A DNA stretch of 64,000 nt from an uncultured Alphaproteobacteria bacterium (GTDB taxonomy: Bacteria > Pseudomonadota > Alphaproteobacteria > CAAGCB01 > CAG-977): positions 22,470 through 86,469 of the forward strand of contig CAKQWA010000009.1 in the NCBI GenBank assembly GCA_934277945.1, read 5' to 3'. Positions within the stretch are counted from its first letter, which is position 1. Each line of letters opens with the position of its first letter. Below are positions 16,311 through 27,426 of the stretch, piece after piece. Made by a program: the position numbers and the translations under genes. Below the pieces are notes generated by a model. It was not told the origin of the DNA. It did no database searches and worked only from the letters and a program-made list of their open reading frames with translations.

Positions 16311-17738
16311 TTAAAAGCCGACCTTGGCGTAGCGGCGGCACAAATAAACAAACCGGACGATTAAAAAGACCGCAGCGGCGGCGCACGCGGCAATCTGCCC
16401 GTACACCATGCCCGTCACGCCCAAGCCGCTTTTAAACGCCAGAACGTGAATCAGCGGGAGCATGAAAACAAGGAACGACACGCCCTGACACACGGTCGGC
16501 ACGAACACGTCCATCGCGCCGCGCAAAACGTTGACCATCGCCTGTTGCGTGCCGTCGAACAGGCACAACAGCGCGCACAGCCGCACCAAAGGTTCGGTCA
16601 TGCGTATCAGTTCGGGGTCGGTCGTGTAAATCTGCGTAATCAGGCGCGGCGAAATCAGGCACAACAAGCCGCACACGATCATCAAAGCGGAGTTGAACGC
16701 CAAGCCGGAATACCCGACGACGCGCATTTCCAAAACGGATTTCTTGCCTTTCGCAATGCCCATCAGCACGGAAGCCGCCGTCCCGACGCCGCTTGCCAGC
16801 ACAAAGATGTTCGTTGATACGTTCAGCATGATTGTGTACGCGCCCAAAGCCATTGCGCCCAGCCAGCCAGCCATGATGTTGACGGCGCTGTACGCCCCCT
16901 CCTCCATGGCGACGGTTGCGGCGGCGCCGTATCCGACGTCGCGGATTTTCTTGTTTTCCGCCTTGTTTTTGGCGGGTTTCGCCCACACGCCGTAAAAATC
17001 GCTTTCGTCGATGCAGAACACGATGATGAACATTCCGACGGCGAGAATGACGCGGATGACCGTTGTCGCGACCGCAGACCCGATAGCGCCCATGGCGGGA
17101 AATCCGGCGTGACCGTAAACGAAAACGTAATTGGCGAACACGTTGACGACATTGGCGATTAAAATCATCACCATGGCGGGCATCGGGCGTTTCGTGCCTT
17201 CCAAAAACGACGACAGGACGAAGAAATACATCGCGAACGGCAAGCCCAAAGCGTACACGGAAAGCACTTTCGCCGCGCCTTTGGCGACTTCGGGCGGCTG
17301 TCCCAGCAAATTCATGATGAACTCGCTCGGCAGACAAATCGCCATCAGCAAAAAGCCGATAAACAGCCCGTAGGGGACGGAGCGGCGCAACACTTCGCCG
17401 CACTCGCGGTATTTACCCTGCCCGTAAGCGTTCGCCGTCAGGACGATCGTGCCTTGAAGCAAGCCCATGGCGACGGAAAGAAACAGCGTGTGAAACGTGC
17501 CGGCGATGCTTTGATACGCCAAATCGTCAGTGCTGTAACGCCCGACGAAAACGGTGTCGACCATTGCCATGCCGACCGTTCCCAAGCGGGAAATGACGAC
17601 CGGAATCGCCAGTTTGAACATATCGCGGAAACAGCGAAAAACCTTTACTTTGACAAGGCGCTGCGCGCGCGGCAGAGAATAAACCGGAGCCAGCAGTGAA
17701 AGCAGGTCATGCAGTCGTTTTTTCAAGATAACCTGCAA
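16311..17738 (-). CDS. MATE family multidrug efflux transporter
   Basis: Inner-membrane antiporter of the MATE/NorM family that expels cationic drugs using Na+ or H+. About 12 hydrophobic segments. Family features are FKLAIPVVISRLGTVGMAMVDTVFVGRYS in helix 1, GLLQGTIVLTANAYGQGKYRECGEVLRRS, and the second-half equivalent GAMALGAYTIMLNVSTNIFVLASGVGTAASVLMG. A loop with KPAKNKAENKKIRD splits the halves. The start is uncertain: TTG 17738 overlaps atpC by 32 bases, while the first ATG is at 17621, so the true protein may have up to 39 fewer residues. Location after atpC suggests readthrough from the atp operon. Confidence 0.88.
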   Translation of the reverse strand: MQVILKKRLHDLLSLLAPVYSLPRAQRLVKVKVFRCFRDMFKLAIPVVISRLGTVGMAMVDTVFVGRYSTDDLAYQSIAGTFHTLFLSVAMGLLQGTIVLTANAYGQGKYRECGEVLRRSVPYGLFIGFLLMAICLPSEFIMNLLGQPPEVAKGAAKVLSVYALGLPFAMYFFVLSSFLEGTKRPMPAMVMILIANVVNVFANYVFVYGHAGFPAMGAIGSAVATTVIRVILAVGMFIIVFCIDESDFYGVWAKPAKNKAENKKIRDVGYGAAATVAMEEGAYSAVNIMAGWLGAMALGAYTIMLNVSTNIFVLASGVGTAASVLMGIAKGKKSVLEMRVVGYSGLAFNSALMIVCGLLCLISPRLITQIYTTDPELIRMTEPLVRLCALLCLFDGTQQAMVNVLRGAMDVFVPTVCQGVSFLVFMLPLIHVLAFKSGLGVTGMVYGQIAACAAAAVFLIVRFVYLCRRYAKVGF

Positions 17739-18158
17739 CCATGTTTAAAAACGCCCGCTTGTCGTTTTGCAGTTTTTCGCGGTGAATGTGCGGATAGGAA
17801 GAATCGCTTTTGTATTGCTTGGCGTCTTCCACAAACGTTTTTTCCAAATCCTGCAATTCCTTTTTCACGGCACTCAAATCCGCTTTGGCGAAAGGCAAAA
17901 CGCGGTTGACCAAAATGGAACAGCCGTTGTCGCGCGCTTTGACGATTCCGCCGGAAATGAAATATTTTTCAGGTTCGGATTTTTCCGCTTCAAACAACCT
18001 CACCACACCGTCGGTCAAAGTCATGATTGTCGGCGCGCGGCGCGGCAGGATCATGTAAGGTCCCTTTTGCGTCGGCACTTCAACCATCGCCTTTTCCAGC
18101 GTCAGATACGGCGCCGTGGGCAGCAGGATTTTGACAAATATCGTTTCGGGATAAAGCA

Positions 18159-18159
<1 letters not shown>
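17707..18159 (-). CDS. atpC: ATP synthase epsilon subunit AtpC
   Basis: 150 residues. N-terminal beta-sandwich with FVKILLPTAPYLTLEKAMVEVPTQKGPYMILPRRAP and TDGVVRLFEAEKSEPEKYFISGGIVKARDNGCSILVNRVLPF, then a helical C-terminal pair. It is divergent: the usual GDFGVLPGHAP is replaced by GPYMILPRRAP. It is the central-stalk regulator of F1. The ATG overlaps the atpD stop (TGATG). Confidence 0.9.
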
Positions 18160-19634
<1,475 letters not shown>

Positions 19635-20774
19635 TTAAAGCGCTTCGGCGCCCGAGATGATTTCGGTCAATTCGTTCGTAATCATCGCCTGACGTGTTCT
19701 GTTGTACTGCAATGTCAAATCGTCAATGAGGTCGGCGGCGTTGCTCGTCGCGTTGTCCATGGCGGTCATGCGCGCACCGTTTTCGGAAGCGACGGATTCC
19801 AGCGTCGCGCGGAAAATCAGCGTCGCCAGCAAATCAGGTACCATCGAACGCAAAATCGTTTCAGGATTTTCGGGTTCGAAATCGTACTGCAACGGATCGG
19901 CGGACGACGTTTCGTCGGCGTCCTGTTCGTTCAGCGCGCGTGCGACCTGCGCGGTCTGATATTGGCGGGTCATGGCGGCGCGCGGCTGTTTTTTGCGTTT
20001 CGTCCCTTTAACGCCCTTGCCGCCGCCGACCAAAGCGGCTTCCGTCTTGTTGGACGCGCTTTCGCGGTGCAGTTTGAACGTTTCTTCGGACTCGTCAAGC
20101 CCCCACGGATTTTCGTTCAGGAACGGCTGAATGACCTGCGACGGTTTCAGCGGAATCAGCGGGCAAATGCGCACTTCCTGCGAAATGGCGGAATGAAAAT
20201 GGTTGTAAATGACGGTGCAGGCGTCGATTTTGCCCGCTTCGTACAAATCCAAAATACCCGCGCCCATTCTTTCGGCGTCGTAATGCTGGCGTTCCAAAGA
20301 CGTGCCGACGTCGAACTTCGCGACAATCCTGTCGGCGTAAACGGGTTTCAGCATATCGTAGCCGTGCTGACCGACGCAGACGATGCGGAACGTCTGCTTT
20401 TCCTTTTCCAGATGACGCAACAACTGATAGGCTTTTTTCACGACGTTGATGTTGAAGCCGCCGCACAAGCCGCGCGACGACGAAAACACGATAATGACGT
20501 GATTTTGCGCGTCCTTTTTCATGCCGGTCAAAACGGACGGCAATTTGACGGACGGCGCGCGCCCCTGCATGACGTCCGTTTGAGCGATGTAATCTATGGT
20601 TTTGGCAAGACGCTGGATGACGCGGCCCTGACTGGCGGCGTAATATCCGGAGCCGGTCACCGCCTCCTGCGCCTGACGCAAGCGGGACGCCGCGACCATT
20701 TTCATCGCCGAAGTGATTTTCTTCGTCGATTTCACGGACGCGATGCGGTTGCGCAATTCCCTTAAATTAGCCAT
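19635..20774 (-). CDS. atpG: ATP synthase gamma subunit AtpG with a long insertion
   Basis: 379 residues against the usual ~290. The ends are standard: N-terminal coiled coil RNRIASVKSTKKITSAMKMVAASRLRQAQ and C-terminal NATSNAADLIDDLTLQYNRTRQAMITNELTEIISGAEAL, plus SSSRGLCGGFN. The extra ~75 residues lie at about 220-295, just before YDFEPENPETIL. They are charged and low in complexity (GGGKGVKGTKRKKQPR, then acidic NEQDADETSSAD). The frame is uninterrupted, so this is a real insertion rather than a frameshift. It would sit on the outer Rossmann-like domain. Confidence 0.95.
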   Translation of the reverse strand: MANLRELRNRIASVKSTKKITSAMKMVAASRLRQAQEAVTGSGYYAASQGRVIQRLAKTIDYIAQTDVMQGRAPSVKLPSVLTGMKKDAQNHVIIVFSSSRGLCGGFNINVVKKAYQLLRHLEKEKQTFRIVCVGQHGYDMLKPVYADRIVAKFDVGTSLERQHYDAERMGAGILDLYEAGKIDACTVIYNHFHSAISQEVRICPLIPLKPSQVIQPFLNENPWGLDESEETFKLHRESASNKTEAALVGGGKGVKGTKRKKQPRAAMTRQYQTAQVARALNEQDADETSSADPLQYDFEPENPETILRSMVPDLLATLIFRATLESVASENGARMTAMDNATSNAADLIDDLTLQYNRTRQAMITNELTEIISGAEAL

Positions 20775-20785
20775 GAGCGAACGCC

Positions 20786-22318
20786 TTACTTAAACGTCTT
20801 GATGAAGTTGTCCAAGAAATAGCGCAAATCGTCCTCCGTGTCGGGCGACAGCGATTTTTCTTCGCGAATCGCTTCCAGAACGGACGGGGCTTCGGCTTTG
20901 ATGCGCTTTAAGATTTCTTCCTCGAACTGCGGAATTTTCGACACTTCCAAATCGTCCAGATAGCCGCGGATGCCGGCGAAAATCGACACGACCTCCTCCT
21001 CGACGGGCATCGGATGATACTGCTTTTGCTTCAACAGTTCGGTCAAACGCGCGCCGCGGTTCAGCAATTTCTGCGTCGCGGGATCCAAATCGGAAGCGAA
21101 CTGCGAAAACGCCGCCATTTCGCGATATTGCGCCAGTTCCAGTTTAATCGAGCCGGATACTTGCTTCATCGCCTTGATTTGCGCGGAAGAACCCACGCGG
21201 GACACGGAAATGCCGACGTTCACGGCGGGGCGGATGCCCTGATAGAACAGCGAACTTTCCAAAAAGATTTGTCCGTCCGTAATGGAAATCACGTTTGTCG
21301 GAATGTACGCGGAAACGTCGCCCGCCTGCGTTTCAATCACGGGCAGAGCCGTCAAAGACCCCGCGCCCAAAGCGTCGTTCATCTTCGCGCCGCGTTCAAG
21401 CAGACGGGAGTGAAGATAGAACACGTCGCCGGGGTACGCTTCGCGTCCGGGAGGACGGCGCAGCAGCAGGGACATCTGGCGGTACGCGACGGCGTGCTTG
21501 GACAAATCGTCGTAGAACACGACCGCGTGCATACCGTTGTCGCGGAAATACTCGCCCATCGCGCAACCCGTATAGGGCGCAATGAATTGCAACGGAGCGG
21601 CTTCGGAAGCGGACGCGGAAACGATAATCGTGTATTCCAGCGCGCCGTATTTTTCCAAAGTGCGCATGACCTGCGCAACCGTCGAACGTTTCTGCCCGAT
21701 GGCGACGTAAATGCAGAACATCTTGTCCTTGTCGCTTTCGGCGGCGTCGTTCAACGCTTTCTGGTTGATGATCGTGTCCAGAATAATGGCGGTTTTGCCG
21801 GTCTGTCTGTCGCCGATGATCAGTTCGCGCTGTCCTCTGCCGACGGGAATCAGCGAATCGATTGCTTTCAAACCGGTCTGCATCGGTTCGTGCACGCTCC
21901 GGCGGGTGATGATGCCGGGGGCTTTCACGTCGACGGGACGATATTCCGTCGCGCTGATTTTGCCCTTGCCGTCAACGGGATTTCCCAAAGCGTCAACGAC
22001 GCGTCCGAGCAAAGCGGGACCGACGGGCGCGCTGACAATGGAGCCGGTGCGCTTGACCAAATCGCCTTCTTCAATGTCGGAATCGGAGCCGAAAAGCACG
22101 ACGCCGACGTTGTCGGTTTCCAAGTTCAAAGCCATGCCCTTAACGCCGTTTTTAAATTCGACCAGTTCCCCCGCCTGAACGTTGTCCAGTCCGTAAATGC
22201 GGGCGATACCGTCGCCGACGGACAGCACCTGCCCGACTTCAAACGTTTCGGATTGCGCTCCGAAGTGTTCGATTTTCTCTTTCAACAGCGAAGAAATTTC
22301 AGCGGCTTGCAGATTCAT
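20786..22318 (-). CDS. atpA: ATP synthase alpha subunit AtpA
   Basis: 510 residues. Non-catalytic nucleotide-binding subunit with P-loop [61 protein letters not shown] and the arginine finger region [25 protein letters not shown]. It follows atpH with no gap. Confidence 0.98.
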   Translation of the reverse strand: MNLQAAEISSLLKEKIEHFGAQSETFEVGQVLSVGDGIARIYGLDNVQAGELVEFKNGVKGMALNLETDNVGVVLFGSDSDIEEGDLVKRTGSIVSAPVGPALLGRVVDALGNPVDGKGKISATEYRPVDVKAPGIITRRSVHEPMQTGLKAIDSLIPVGRGQRELIIGDRQTGKTAIILDTIINQKALNDAAESDKDKMFCIYVAIGQKRSTVAQVMRTLEKYGALEYTIIVSASASEAAPLQFIAPYTGCAMGEYFRDNGMHAVVFYDDLSKHAVAYRQMSLLLRRPPGREAYPGDVFYLHSRLLERGAKMNDALGAGSLTALPVIETQAGDVSAYIPTNVISITDGQIFLESSLFYQGIRPAVNVGISVSRVGSSAQIKAMKQVSGSIKLELAQYREMAAFSQFASDLDPATQKLLNRGARLTELLKQKQYHPMPVEEEVVSIFAGIRGYLDDLEVSKIPQFEEEILKRIKAEAPSVLEAIREEKSLSPDTEDDLRYFLDNFIKTFK

Positions 22319-22879
22319 TTAGCCAACCCCTTTCATGACTTGATTAAGTTTTTGCAGTTTCGTTTTCAGCGATCCGTCGACCAGTTCGGAACCGACACGC
22401 ACGCACAGCCCCGCGATCAGCGATTCATCCAACGTCACTTCCAAACAAATTTTTTTCTTGTAAATGTCCGCCAACACGTCGATCAGGCGTTTGGACGCCT
22501 TTTCGCTCAACGGTTCGGCGCAAGACACGGAAACGAACATATAGCCGTCCTCGACGGCGCGGCGGCGGGTGTATTTCGTGTTGATTTCACCCAAAAGCGA
22601 CAATCTGCCGTTTTCGTTCAAAACGCCTAAAAAGCGGCGGGTCAAATCGGAAATTTTCAGCCGGTCGCACACCAGTTTCAGCGCATCCTCGCGGTCGCTG
22701 CGCGAAATGACGGCGGACGACAGAAGCGTTTTAAACTCCGCGCTGTCGTTCACCAAGTCCGACAGAACGGCAAGTTCCTCGCCGACCGCGTCGACAACGC
22801 CCGCTTCGTGCGCCTGCGCCAACAGCGCGGACACATAGCGCGCCGCCAACTGTGCGGGAGTGATAGATTTAGACGACAT
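22319..22879 (-). CDS. atpH: ATP synthase delta subunit AtpH
   Basis: 186 residues. Peripheral-stalk subunit that caps F1. An N-terminal helical domain (AARYVSALLAQAHEAGVVDAVGEELAVLSDLV) and C-terminal ESLIAGLCVRVGSELVDGSLKTKLQKLNQVM fit OSCP/delta. First gene of the F1 operon; a terminator upstream insulates it from virB4. Confidence 0.95.
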   Translation of the reverse strand: MSSKSITPAQLAARYVSALLAQAHEAGVVDAVGEELAVLSDLVNDSAEFKTLLSSAVISRSDREDALKLVCDRLKISDLTRRFLGVLNENGRLSLLGEINTKYTRRRAVEDGYMFVSVSCAEPLSEKASKRLIDVLADIYKKKICLEVTLDESLIAGLCVRVGSELVDGSLKTKLQKLNQVMKGVG

Positions 22880-22943
22880 TTACAAATCCCGTAATTTCAA
22901 AAAATTTTTCTCATCATAAGACTTTTTGACATCAAAGCGCAAA

Positions 22944-22994
22944 CAAAAAAAGACCGCGCGACGACGAAAAAACGACAATCGCCCGTCGCTCGCG
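22944..22994 (-). terminator. Rho-independent terminator after virB4
   Basis: On the minus strand an imperfect GC stem (CGCGAGCGACG, 22984-22994, with CGTCGTCGCG, 22957-22966) is followed by GTCTTTTTTT (T-run at 22945-22951). It separates the secretion genes from atpH. Confidence 0.65.
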
Positions 22995-23023
22995 ACAAAA
23001 AAGGCAAAGACAAGACAAAGATA

Positions 23024-25432
23024 TCAGGCGACTTCCAGATACTTGTCGACGAATTTTTCGGGACCGTACTCTTTCATCAACTGTTCCGCCAGCAAAACGT
23101 GCTTGCGCCCTGACGAATACAACTTCAAATACGGACCAAGCCCGCCCAGATTGACGTCCAGAATGACCGATTCCCCGACGGCGGGGCGCGCGACCAGAAT
23201 GGCGTACTTCAATTCCTTGAACGCCCTGCCGAAAATGAAGTCGCGTTCGCGCGGCGTCAATTTCCAGTTTTCGTAGTCTTCTTCCATGCCTTGCGGGTTG
23301 CGGAAGAAAATGACCGTCTGGCATTGACCGCGAATGACTTCGCCCATGCCCAAAGAGTCGACGATGTTCGGCTGTTGGAACGCGCACAGGTAGGCTTGGC
23401 GTTTTTTACGTCCTTCCTGCAAGCCGATGACGAATTGGTCGCGGAACATCGGATGCTTCAACATAGGCGCGGTTTCGTCGATCATGATCAGGCTGGGGTC
23501 GCCGGTCAAACCGGAAACGCTGTGAATACGCTGCATGATGTAACTGATGACCGCGGGCGCGAGCACTTCGTCTTCAAAAATGTGCGTAAAGTCGAAAGCG
23601 ATGAAGTGCGCCGTCATGTCCAGCGTGTCGTTCGGCGCGTTGAAAATCAAGCCGTATTGCTGGTCGTTGACCCAGCGGAACAGTTCGCGGCGCATTGCGC
23701 CCGTCGGCGAAAAGCAACTTTTGTGCAAATTCTTCAAAGTGCGTTCTTCGGGACGCAGATATTCAAAAGCGGTCGTCACGGCGCGGGCGATTTCCTTTTC
23801 GCTGACCGCGTCGTCAACCATAGTAATCGCTTTCAGCCAGCGGCGCAGAAACGCGCGGTTTTCCGGCACGTCCTGACACGAAAACGGATTCATGGACGTT
23901 GAATTTTCGTCGCCGTCGAAGTTGACGTACGCACCTTGAATCGCGCGGCAGAAAACCTCGACGCCGCGGTGACGGTCGAAGAAGTAGACGCGCAAATCGC
24001 GGTGACGCATGGATTGACCGGCAAGGAACGCCAGCAAAGTCGTCTTACCTTGACCGGTGGAGCCCAGCAAAATACAATGCGCAACGGCGTTCGCGGCGGC
24101 GGTGACATGGAATTGCCAACGGTACGCCGTGCCGCTGATTGTGCGGAAAATGGTAATGGGACCCTCGCCCCAGTCGCTTCGTTCGTTGCCTTCCGCCTCT
24201 TTCGTCAGACCGATGGCGGTCGCCACGGCGCGCGACAAATAGGTATAAGTGCGCGGATACACGTCATAGGTCGGAAATTGCGCGAAGAACGACGCTTGGG
24301 CGATCCAGCCCTCGCGCACGGGGGTCACGCCGAACAGACGGCAGATGCGTTCGACTTCCATTTGCCCGAATTCCAATTCGTCCTTGTCTTCGCCGAACAG
24401 GAACATCGTGTAGGAATAATAGCACAGAGTCTGCGTGTCCGCGTCCGAACTGTCGATATAGTTGATCGCCTCGGAGTATTGAGCGGACGTGCCGGCGGAA
24501 AAACTGGTCATCGTCGCCATGCGCTGCTGCTGCATCAAAATCGCCAAAGCCTTGATTTTGGGAATCGGCGTGACGGTGTGCAGGGAAATCAACTCGATAT
24601 CCAAAGACAACAGACTGTCGGTCAACTCCTCGTCCATGTTGTCCCCCGGACTGCGAATCCCCATGACGATGCACAGACGTTCGCGCTCGCCGGAGAAAAA
24701 GCGGATGACGCCCTCGTCGCCGGTGAAATGAATGTAGTCCGTCGTCAGCATGGAGCGCAATTCGCCGCCTTCCATTTTGCCGATTCTGGGGGTCGGACGA
24801 CCGATCGGCGAACACAGACGGGCGAAGAACGTGAACGGGCTGGCGTTCAAATCGGATTGCGAGTTTTCAAACAGGGCGACCGGCTCGTACATATCCAGCA
24901 CGGCGGTCAAAGCCTGCGCCGCCTGCGCCAAATCGCGCGCGTGGTTTTTGCGTTCTTTGACGGACAGAATGATATAGTGCTTGTTGCGGAAAACGCGGCT
25001 CAACGTGCGCGACCACTCGTCAGCGATGCGGCGGAGCAGATAGTTTTCATGGCGCACCTTTTCCTGCAAGGACACCATTTCGCGAATCGTAATGACGCGC
25101 ACGACGACGTTCAGTTCCGCCATGGAATCAATGAAGCCCTTGCGCGCTTCCAGCATATTCATGCGCAGTTCGGGCATAATCATGGCGACGTCCGCGCCCT
25201 TGACGGCGAACACGCGCACCAAAGAGCCGTCGTGACATTCGATAGTCGTCCCGTCGTCGCGCAAACGCTCGAACGGCAGAAAATCGCTGACCTGCGTTTC
25301 CTGCGGTTTGGGCAGAATCATCTCGCCCAGCTTGGTGATCATCAGGCTGGCGAACGCGGCGGCGGCGACAATGCCCATAATGCCGACGATGACTTCACCG
25401 GCGGCAAGGCTTTGAATGAAAACGGCGAACAT
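23024..25432 (-). CDS. VirB4-like type IV secretion ATPase
   Basis: About 802 residues, the usual size for VirB4/TrbE. An N-terminal hydrophobic segment (IVGIMGIVAAAAFASLMI) suggests membrane contact. The CagE/TrbE/VirB N-domain follows. The ATPase has Walker A GSTGQGKTTLLAFLAGQ near residue 455, Walker B SLIMIDETAPML near 645, and a C-terminal QTVIFFRNPQ segment. VirB4 energises pilus biogenesis and substrate transport at the inner membrane. ATG 25432 follows the virB3-like stop by four bases; a TTG at 25447 is an alternative. No VirB6, B8, B9, B10 or B11 gene accompanies it here. Confidence 0.88.
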   Translation of the reverse strand: MFAVFIQSLAAGEVIVGIMGIVAAAAFASLMITKLGEMILPKPQETQVSDFLPFERLRDDGTTIECHDGSLVRVFAVKGADVAMIMPELRMNMLEARKGFIDSMAELNVVVRVITIREMVSLQEKVRHENYLLRRIADEWSRTLSRVFRNKHYIILSVKERKNHARDLAQAAQALTAVLDMYEPVALFENSQSDLNASPFTFFARLCSPIGRPTPRIGKMEGGELRSMLTTDYIHFTGDEGVIRFFSGERERLCIVMGIRSPGDNMDEELTDSLLSLDIELISLHTVTPIPKIKALAILMQQQRMATMTSFSAGTSAQYSEAINYIDSSDADTQTLCYYSYTMFLFGEDKDELEFGQMEVERICRLFGVTPVREGWIAQASFFAQFPTYDVYPRTYTYLSRAVATAIGLTKEAEGNERSDWGEGPITIFRTISGTAYRWQFHVTAAANAVAHCILLGSTGQGKTTLLAFLAGQSMRHRDLRVYFFDRHRGVEVFCRAIQGAYVNFDGDENSTSMNPFSCQDVPENRAFLRRWLKAITMVDDAVSEKEIARAVTTAFEYLRPEERTLKNLHKSCFSPTGAMRRELFRWVNDQQYGLIFNAPNDTLDMTAHFIAFDFTHIFEDEVLAPAVISYIMQRIHSVSGLTGDPSLIMIDETAPMLKHPMFRDQFVIGLQEGRKKRQAYLCAFQQPNIVDSLGMGEVIRGQCQTVIFFRNPQGMEEDYENWKLTPRERDFIFGRAFKELKYAILVARPAVGESVILDVNLGGLGPYLKLYSSGRKHVLLAEQLMKEYGPEKFVDKYLEVA

Positions 25433-25436
25433 ACTC

Positions 25437-25727
25437 TCAGGGGGCAAGTTTGTTTCCTTTGCTCTTGTAAATGTTATGCGACGGCTTCGCCATCGGACCG
25501 TAAGTGCGCATCATGTTGGACAAATGGGGTTCCTTCGCGCCGTAGGCGATCAGGAAGACGTGCCCGATCAGAATCGGAAAAATGAACATGACGGGGTTCG
25601 CCTGATAAATCCCCATGGCGATAAACATGATCGGAAATTGAATGGCAAGGTTCGCCGCGGCAGGCAAAAAGGGCGCCCAAAACATTTTGGGCGGCATCGC
25701 AACGGCTTTCAACAAAGGTTCACGCAT
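25437..25727 (-). CDS. VirB3-like type IV secretion inner-membrane protein
   Basis: 96 residues. It opens MREPLLKAVAMPPKMFWAPF, has two adjacent hydrophobic helices (about 18-40 and 44-64) and then KEPHLSNMMRTYGP. The EPL start, twin helices and KDP/KEP-H turn are the VirB3/TrbD pattern. It directly precedes the VirB4-like gene, as in virB and trb operons, which strengthens a weak sequence call. Confidence 0.72.
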   Translation of the reverse strand: MREPLLKAVAMPPKMFWAPFLPAAANLAIQFPIMFIAMGIYQANPVMFIFPILIGHVFLIAYGAKEPHLSNMMRTYGPMAKPSHNIYKSKGNKLAP

Positions 25728-27060
25728 TTCAACACCCCTATTCCGATATTTTTATAGCCTAACGCAAAAAGATAAATAAAGCATAAATTTATTATACGGA
25801 CAAAAAATACATAAAAAAAGCATTTCTTGCAAATTTTTCAGCGCGCGCAAACGCATACGGCGGGCATACGCGCCGCGACGTTCAAACCCGCTTGCCGAAA
25901 ACGTCGCCCGACCGTCCCGAACTTTGCGAACGGCGCACTGCCATTCCCCTTTTAACAAGAATCTCCCCGCAACGCCCGCATCCCACCTCAACCGCTCTTA
26001 AACAAAAACCGGCATTTCATCAAAACCGCACAGTCAAGGCGCGCATCCGCCGTCCCGATTATGAAAGGAAACAACCCCGCCAAACCGCTCGTCCGCATCC
26101 GGAAATATCGTGCCGCCCGCAACGGCATCCCGCTCCTTTGCCCGCCAAAACGCTCCCGTTGTTTCGCACGCTTTGCCCCGCGCCTCAATCATCCGCCCGT
26201 ACCGCCTGCCCCGACGCAACAGCCCGCGCCCTTTCCGAATATTGCAAACGGTTCGCTCTATATCCACCCGTTTGACAGCGCAAAACCGCCCTGCCCCTTG
26301 CTTCAATCAATCCTCACCGTCAAAACACTCTTTCACCGCCCCGCTTGTGCTCAAAAACGTTTTGCACCGCCTGCCCCCAACAGCGCGATAAAAGCGCGCT
26401 TCCACCGCCCCGACTATGCAAAAAAACACCCCAAGCATCTGTCGTCTGCATCTAAATCTCTCTTGCAAAGCGCACCTTGCTCCGCGCACAGAAAAAAACA
26501 CGAAAAAACGCGCCCGTTTGCCCCGTCAAACCGTTTGTCACTTACCGACACGACAAAAGAAAAACTTGCCCGCTCCCCGTCACAAGCGACATACTCGCCG
26601 CACCGTTCCAGCCCGTCGCCACACGACAACAAACAGTCAAAAGAAAAGGCGGAAGCAATGCCCCCGTTCAAATTATTCTCACGGCACTCGGCGACAATCG
26701 GAAAAAAACAAAAAACGGATACCCTCGCCACCACAATTAAAAAAAACGCGCCGCAACAGGTCACCCTGCCGCCCGACAACAAATCGAGAAAACGCCGCAA
26801 CCGGACACACTCCGCCCAATCGCGCCTTTACCTTCCAACCTCGCCTTTGCCGTCCGCTCCGTTTTTTTTTGCGCCGCCCTACTTCAAATCCTTTGCACCG
26901 CTCTCAAACCCCTTAAATGCCGCCGCACGAAGCGCGTTGAAAAAACGTTCAACAAAAAACTAATTCCGCGCCGCAAATGTCGGATGCTCCTGACACGAAA
27001 CCGTCCTCAAACGCAAACACACAACAAAAAACGCGAAAGAAAACATCCTTCACGCAAAAC
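25728..27060. other. 1.3-kb spacer with strong C/A strand skew and degenerate repeats
   Basis: No ORF here looks like a real gene on either strand. The plus strand is very rich in C and A and poor in G, unlike the purine-rich coding strands around it. Related ~21-28-base segments recur: 26036-26063 matches 26391-26418 at 23 of 28 positions, and 26330-26350 matches 26399-26419 at 17 of 21. Read on the minus strand they all encode a G-(A/T)-(V/A)-x-x-like motif, so this may be a decayed gene. The longest plus-strand ORF (26061-26963) is compositionally implausible. Confidence 0.5.
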
Positions 27061-27063
27061 ACA

Positions 27064-27096
27064 TAAAAAAAAGAAAGCGGTCTTTGCAGACCGCTT
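27064..27096 (-). terminator. Rho-independent terminator of the virB2-like gene
   Basis: Nine-base stem AAGCGGTCT / AGACCGCTT (27075-27083 with 27088-27096) with a 4-base loop. On the minus strand it is followed by TTCTTTTTTTT. It makes the pilin-like gene monocistronic and separates it from virB3-virB4. Confidence 0.85.
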
Positions 27097-27120
27097 CCCT
27101 TTTGCAGAAGTGTTGACGGA

Positions 27121-27426
27121 TTAGCCGGTAAGCGTGTCCGCTTCAACCATGCCGCCTTTACCCGTAGCATACTCAATGACGGAGGCAGCGACAGCGACGA
27201 CGGCCAAGCCGAACGCCAAAGAAGCGAACCATTTCCATTTGACAGCGCCGAAAATAGCGGCAACAGCCAAACCGACCAAACCGAAACCGCCCATAATGAA
27301 GACGACCGTACGAACGTTTTTGAACAGGTCTTTACCTTTGGTGTTCACCGTGCCAAAAACGTCAGCGCAAGCTTCGCCGGGCATTCCGACTGCCACCAAA
27401 GCGGCAAGAGCGATAAGTTTCAACAT
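27121..27426 (-). CDS. VirB2-like pilin / small membrane protein
   Basis: 101 residues. The signal peptide (about 1-21, ending GEACA) is followed by a short polar loop and two hydrophobic helices (VVFIMGGFGLVGLAVAAIFGAV and FASLAFGLAVVAVAASVIEYAT) separated by KWKWF. This is the VirB2/TrbC major-pilin layout. A strong AAGGAG ribosome site and its own terminator suggest high expression. The leader shares a 17-base element with rplY. The sequence alone is low-complexity membrane protein; the call depends on the downstream VirB3/VirB4-like genes. Confidence 0.7.
   Translation of the reverse strand: MLKLIALAALVAVGMPGEACADVFGTVNTKGKDLFKNVRTVVFIMGGFGLVGLAVAAIFGAVKWKWFASLAFGLAVVAVAASVIEYATGKGGMVEADTLTG

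Noticed and set aside
21014..22630. 538-codon plus-strand ORF opposite atpA/atpH
   Set aside because: Shadow of the ATP synthase genes; composition (F, R, H, Q, N) typical of reverse frames in this GC-rich coding DNA.
23936..25585. 549-codon plus-strand ORF opposite virB4
   Set aside because: Antisense of the VirB4-like gene, no motifs, no ribosome site.
25752..25991. 79-codon minus-strand ORF upstream of the virB3-like gene
   Set aside because: Basic, cysteine-containing low-complexity translation, no ribosome site, lies in the skewed spacer.
26061..26963. 300-codon plus-strand ORF between the virB3- and virB2-like genes
   Set aside because: The translation is almost only P, R, K, S, A, H and N with no domain or ribosome site. 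The open frame follows from the C/A-rich strand lacking stop codons.
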